5,732 nucleotides of DNA from an uncultured Acetatifactor sp. (GTDB lineage: Bacteria > Bacillota > Clostridia > Lachnospirales > Lachnospiraceae): assembly GCA_934426825.1 (NCBI GenBank), contig CAKRYI010000044.1, positions 1 through 5,732 of the forward strand, written 5' to 3'. Within the stretch, counting starts at the first letter, position 1. The number at the start of each line of letters is the position of its first letter. Below, piece after piece: positions 4,342 to 5,732 of this stretch. Below the pieces are notes generated by a model. It worked only from the letters and a program-made list of their open reading frames with translations, did no database searches and was not told the DNA's origin. The position numbers and the translations under genes are program-made.

Positions 4342-5334
4342 TTACTGCTTTACATATCTTTGGTTTCTGCTACTGGGTTTATCCGGTAAAGTCATCCTTA
4401 CAAGTCCCAAATCCATTGCCGGATTGATATAATTCTTTCTAAAAGTTTCCTTTGACTTTAATCCCAGCAACTCCATAATCGCATTTGCGGTATAGGGAAC
4501 ATCATATTCCATTACTTCAAGCAATCGCTTAACATATTCCGATGTATCTGTATTAGACCTGCTTATTTGGATTATAACTTCATCAAGTACCTGACTAATC
4601 ATATTCAACATAAATTCGATAAAAATATTTGAATTTCCATTTACGTGACATTTTGCAATGGCATCATAGTATTCTGTCTGGTATTTTTCTATCTGACTTT
4701 CAATCGGAATATATTCAAAAATATTCCTCCAACGATATAGGATTACGGTATGCCATAACCTCGCCATCCTACCATTTCCATCCGAAAACGGATGAATAAA
4801 AACAAACTCGTAATGAAACACAGATGAAAGTATTAGCGGATGTACGGAACCTTCACTCTTTTTTACCCAAGTCAACAAATTTTTCATTAATTCATCAACC
4901 ATATGTGGCGGTGGCGCAACAAAAATACATTCATCTCCCGAAAATACACCTTCTTCGCCTTTTCTAAACGTTCCTGATTCCCTAACCATCTTAAATGTCA
5001 TAATACCATGTATTTTCTTTAAATCTGTTATACTGGAGGGATTGATATCTGCTACATGTTTATATGCCTCATATGCATTTTTTACCTCTTGAATTTCTTT
5101 CTGATCACCCAGTACCAAATGTCCGTTTATAACATCTCTTACTTCTGATAAAGACAATGAATTAGCTTCTATCTTTAACGAAGAATGAATGGATCTGATT
5201 CGGTTGTTTCTTCTAAGATAAGGTTTGCTTTCCAATTCCCTATGGCTGTTAATTGTGCCAACCTTTTCAGATATCTCCGAAACAAGTTCCAGCATTGTAT
5301 TTGAAATTGTAAATGGCGGTACATAATCACTCAT
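4342..5334 (-). CDS. fic: Fic/DOC-family protein, self-inhibited type, probable AMP transferase
   Basis: A full-length 330-residue Fic protein. Fic enzymes usually move AMP from ATP to a hydroxyl side chain of a target protein; the target here is unknown. The catalytic motif is canonical: H181-P-F-S-D185-G-N187-G-R189-M-A-R192. His181 is the general base, Asp185 binds Mg, and the Gly-Asn-Gly-Arg loop holds the phosphates. Residues 138-153 (FVAPPPHMVDELMKNL) form the target-binding flap. An inhibitory helix motif (S/T)xxxE is present N-terminally as S52-L-K-I-E56, followed by A-N. This is the class with an intramolecular inhibitory Glu, so no separate antitoxin is needed. The C-terminus (about 270-330) looks like a winged-helix tail, LLGLKSKETFRKNYINPAMD with MTLPDKPSSRNQRY. 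The start, ATG at 5334, has GGAGG seven bases upstream. No antitoxin-like gene lies beside it. All key residues are intact, unlike the damaged genes downstream. Confidence 0.95.
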   Translation of the reverse strand: MSDYVPPFTISNTMLELVSEISEKVGTINSHRELESKPYLRRNNRIRSIHSSLKIEANSLSLSEVRDVINGHLVLGDQKEIQEVKNAYEAYKHVADINPSSITDLKKIHGIMTFKMVRESGTFRKGEEGVFSGDECIFVAPPPHMVDELMKNLLTWVKKSEGSVHPLILSSVFHYEFVFIHPFSDGNGRMARLWHTVILYRWRNIFEYIPIESQIEKYQTEYYDAIAKCHVNGNSNIFIEFMLNMISQVLDEVIIQISRSNTDTSEYVKRLLEVMEYDVPYTANAIMELLGLKSKETFRKNYINPAMDLGLVRMTLPDKPSSRNQRYVKQ

Positions 5335-5348
5335 TCCGGTTCCTCCAT

Positions 5349-5372
5349 CTTGCTTATTATCTTGCTTATTAT
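5349..5372. repeat. Two tandem copies of a 12-bp unit in the fic leader
   Basis: CTTGCTTATTAT is repeated exactly at 5349-5360 and 5361-5372, followed by a partial CTTA. It lies between the predicted fic -10 box and its ribosome site, so it is transcribed as untranslated leader. Copy number could vary by slippage. Confidence 0.8.
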
Positions 5373-5380
5373 CTTACCGC

Positions 5381-5409
5381 TTTTTATTAAAAAAATCAAT
5401 TAGTGTCAA
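5381..5409 (-). promoter_or_regulatory. Promoter of fic
   Basis: On the minus strand TTGACA (5409-5404, perfect) is followed after 17 bases by TAAAAA (5386-5381, four of six). The transcript would start near 5374, giving about 40 bases of leader that includes the 12-bp tandem repeat and the GGAGG site. This is the best-spaced promoter in the window. Confidence 0.55.
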
Positions 5410-5452
5410 TAAGGAAAGCCTTTTTCCACTAATGTTTCACTATTTTACACTA
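5399..5452. repeat. CACTA box array upstream of the fic promoter
   Basis: CACTA occurs at 5427-5431, 5438-5442 and 5448-5452, at 11- and 10-base steps, on the same face of the helix. The inverse, TAGTG, is at 5401-5405 and overlaps the fic -35; with flanks it is ATTAGTG against CACTAAT (5427-5433), a 7-bp inverted repeat. TGTCAA also occurs twice, at 5404 and 5460. The arrangement is typical of binding sites for a regulator of fic. Confidence 0.45.
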
Positions 5453-5497
5453 TTTTTTATGTCAAAATAATGATTCTATCATCCCTATAAAACAGAA

Positions 5498-5647
5498 TTT
5501 ACGCGTTTCTATGAGCGCTGCGTATTCAGGGCGGAATACAGCCGTGGGGAGCTTGCTCACCAAAGGATGTGTTCCGTCCTGAATGCATAGCGCGACAGCG
5601 CGACATGAGCATGCAGCGCAGCGAAATGCGAATGGGCACCGCGTAAA
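5498..5647. repeat. 150-bp GC-rich structured element with terminal inverted repeats
   Basis: The ends are perfect 8-bp inverted repeats, TTTACGCG (5498-5505) and CGCGTAAA (5640-5647). G+C is about 58 percent, against clearly AT-rich flanks. Inside is a 17-bp stem, 5524-5540 with 5568-5584, having two G-U pairs if read as plus-strand RNA. It extends outward to about 26 pairs (5515-5523 with 5585-5593, one mismatch). A small inner hairpin is possible at 5543-5560. Alternative outer pairings exist: CGCGTTTC (5502-5509) with GAAATGCG (5623-5630), and CGCTGCG (5516-5522) with CGCAGCG (5617-5623). AGCGCGAC is repeated in tandem at 5589-5604. I see no gene, no T-rich terminator tail and no clear target-site duplication. 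It may be a MITE or REP-like mobile repeat, or a structured RNA. It begins nine bases beyond the stop at 5656. Confidence 0.65.
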
Positions 5648-5655
5648 ACTAGAAG

Positions 5656-5732
5656 TTACTTTAATAAATATTTTTCAAACGCTTTATGATTATCAAAGTG
5701 GACTTCTCTAAAAAACAGAACTAACCAAATAA
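5656..5732 (-). CDS. 3' end of a gene entering from the right edge
   Basis: A minus-strand frame is open from the right edge for 24 codons and ends in TAA. It reads IWLVLFFREVHFDNHKAFEK then YLLK. The mix of charged and aromatic residues looks like a natural protein end, but it is too short to identify. It is on the same strand as fic and is separated from it by the GC-rich element and the fic promoter. Confidence 0.4.
   Translation of the reverse strand, partial: IWLVLFFREVHFDNHKAFEKYLLK

Noticed and set aside
4190..4432. 80-codon plus-strand frame
   Set aside because: It crosses the fic 3' end and the restorable minus-strand remnant and has no ribosome site.
4342..5334. Fic as toxin of a two-gene toxin-antitoxin pair
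   Set aside because: No antitoxin-like small gene with the inhibitory motif lies beside it; the motif is within the protein itself.
5349..5372. CRISPR-like repeat
   Set aside because: There are only two directly adjoining 12-bp copies with no spacers and no cas genes.
5498..5647. tRNA or simple terminator
   Set aside because: There is no cloverleaf with a T-loop, and neither strand has a T tract after the main stem.

Overview
The window looks like an accessory, partly decayed stretch of chromosome from a low-GC Gram-positive bacterium, probably a Clostridia (Lachnospiraceae-like) member. That rests on AT-rich intergenic DNA, strong AGGAGG-type ribosome sites, TTGACA/TATAAT-type promoters and the kinds of protein present. 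This is inference from style and families, not from a marker gene. Nearly every gene lies on the minus strand, so transcription runs from high to low coordinates.

Right end (5335-5732): the 3' tip of a minus-strand gene enters from the right edge and stops at 5656. Nine bases beyond it is a 150-bp GC-rich element (5498-5647) with 8-bp terminal inverted repeats and a large internal hairpin. Next come three helically phased CACTA boxes, a good promoter and a 12-bp tandem duplication, all upstream of an intact Fic-family protein (4342-5334) of the self-inhibited class.

Middle (3554-4341), downstream of fic, is a row of damaged small genes. The first is a remnant with one nonsense codon and at least one frameshift (4133-4334). 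The second is the N-terminal half of a DinB-like protein (3841-4128). The third is an unrecognised protein of about 95 residues whose start has been lost or frameshifted (3554-3840).

Left half (103-3413): three paralogous XRE-type regulators follow each other. Each has an N-terminal HTH and two C-terminal membrane segments; the first-transcribed one also has a zinc ribbon. Between the first two lie two coding remnants, one resembling the start and end of a SAP-domain protein with its middle deleted. After the third regulator come a 71-residue two-helix membrane protein, an ASCH-domain protein, and a NUDIX hydrolase gene broken by a one-base shift and carrying an altered Nudix box. A short plus-strand reading frame enters from the left edge and ends at 94, convergent with the NUDIX gene.

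Taken together, the intact parts are a cluster of membrane-tethered regulators and a Fic enzyme. The promoters of the second and third regulators share a GTTGC box at the same place over -35, which suggests auto- or cross-regulation. At least four genes are truncated or frameshifted. I find no integrase, transposase, tRNA, rRNA or CRISPR array. The most unusual items are the 150-bp structured element, the regulator cluster with its operators, and the density of recoverable gene remnants.
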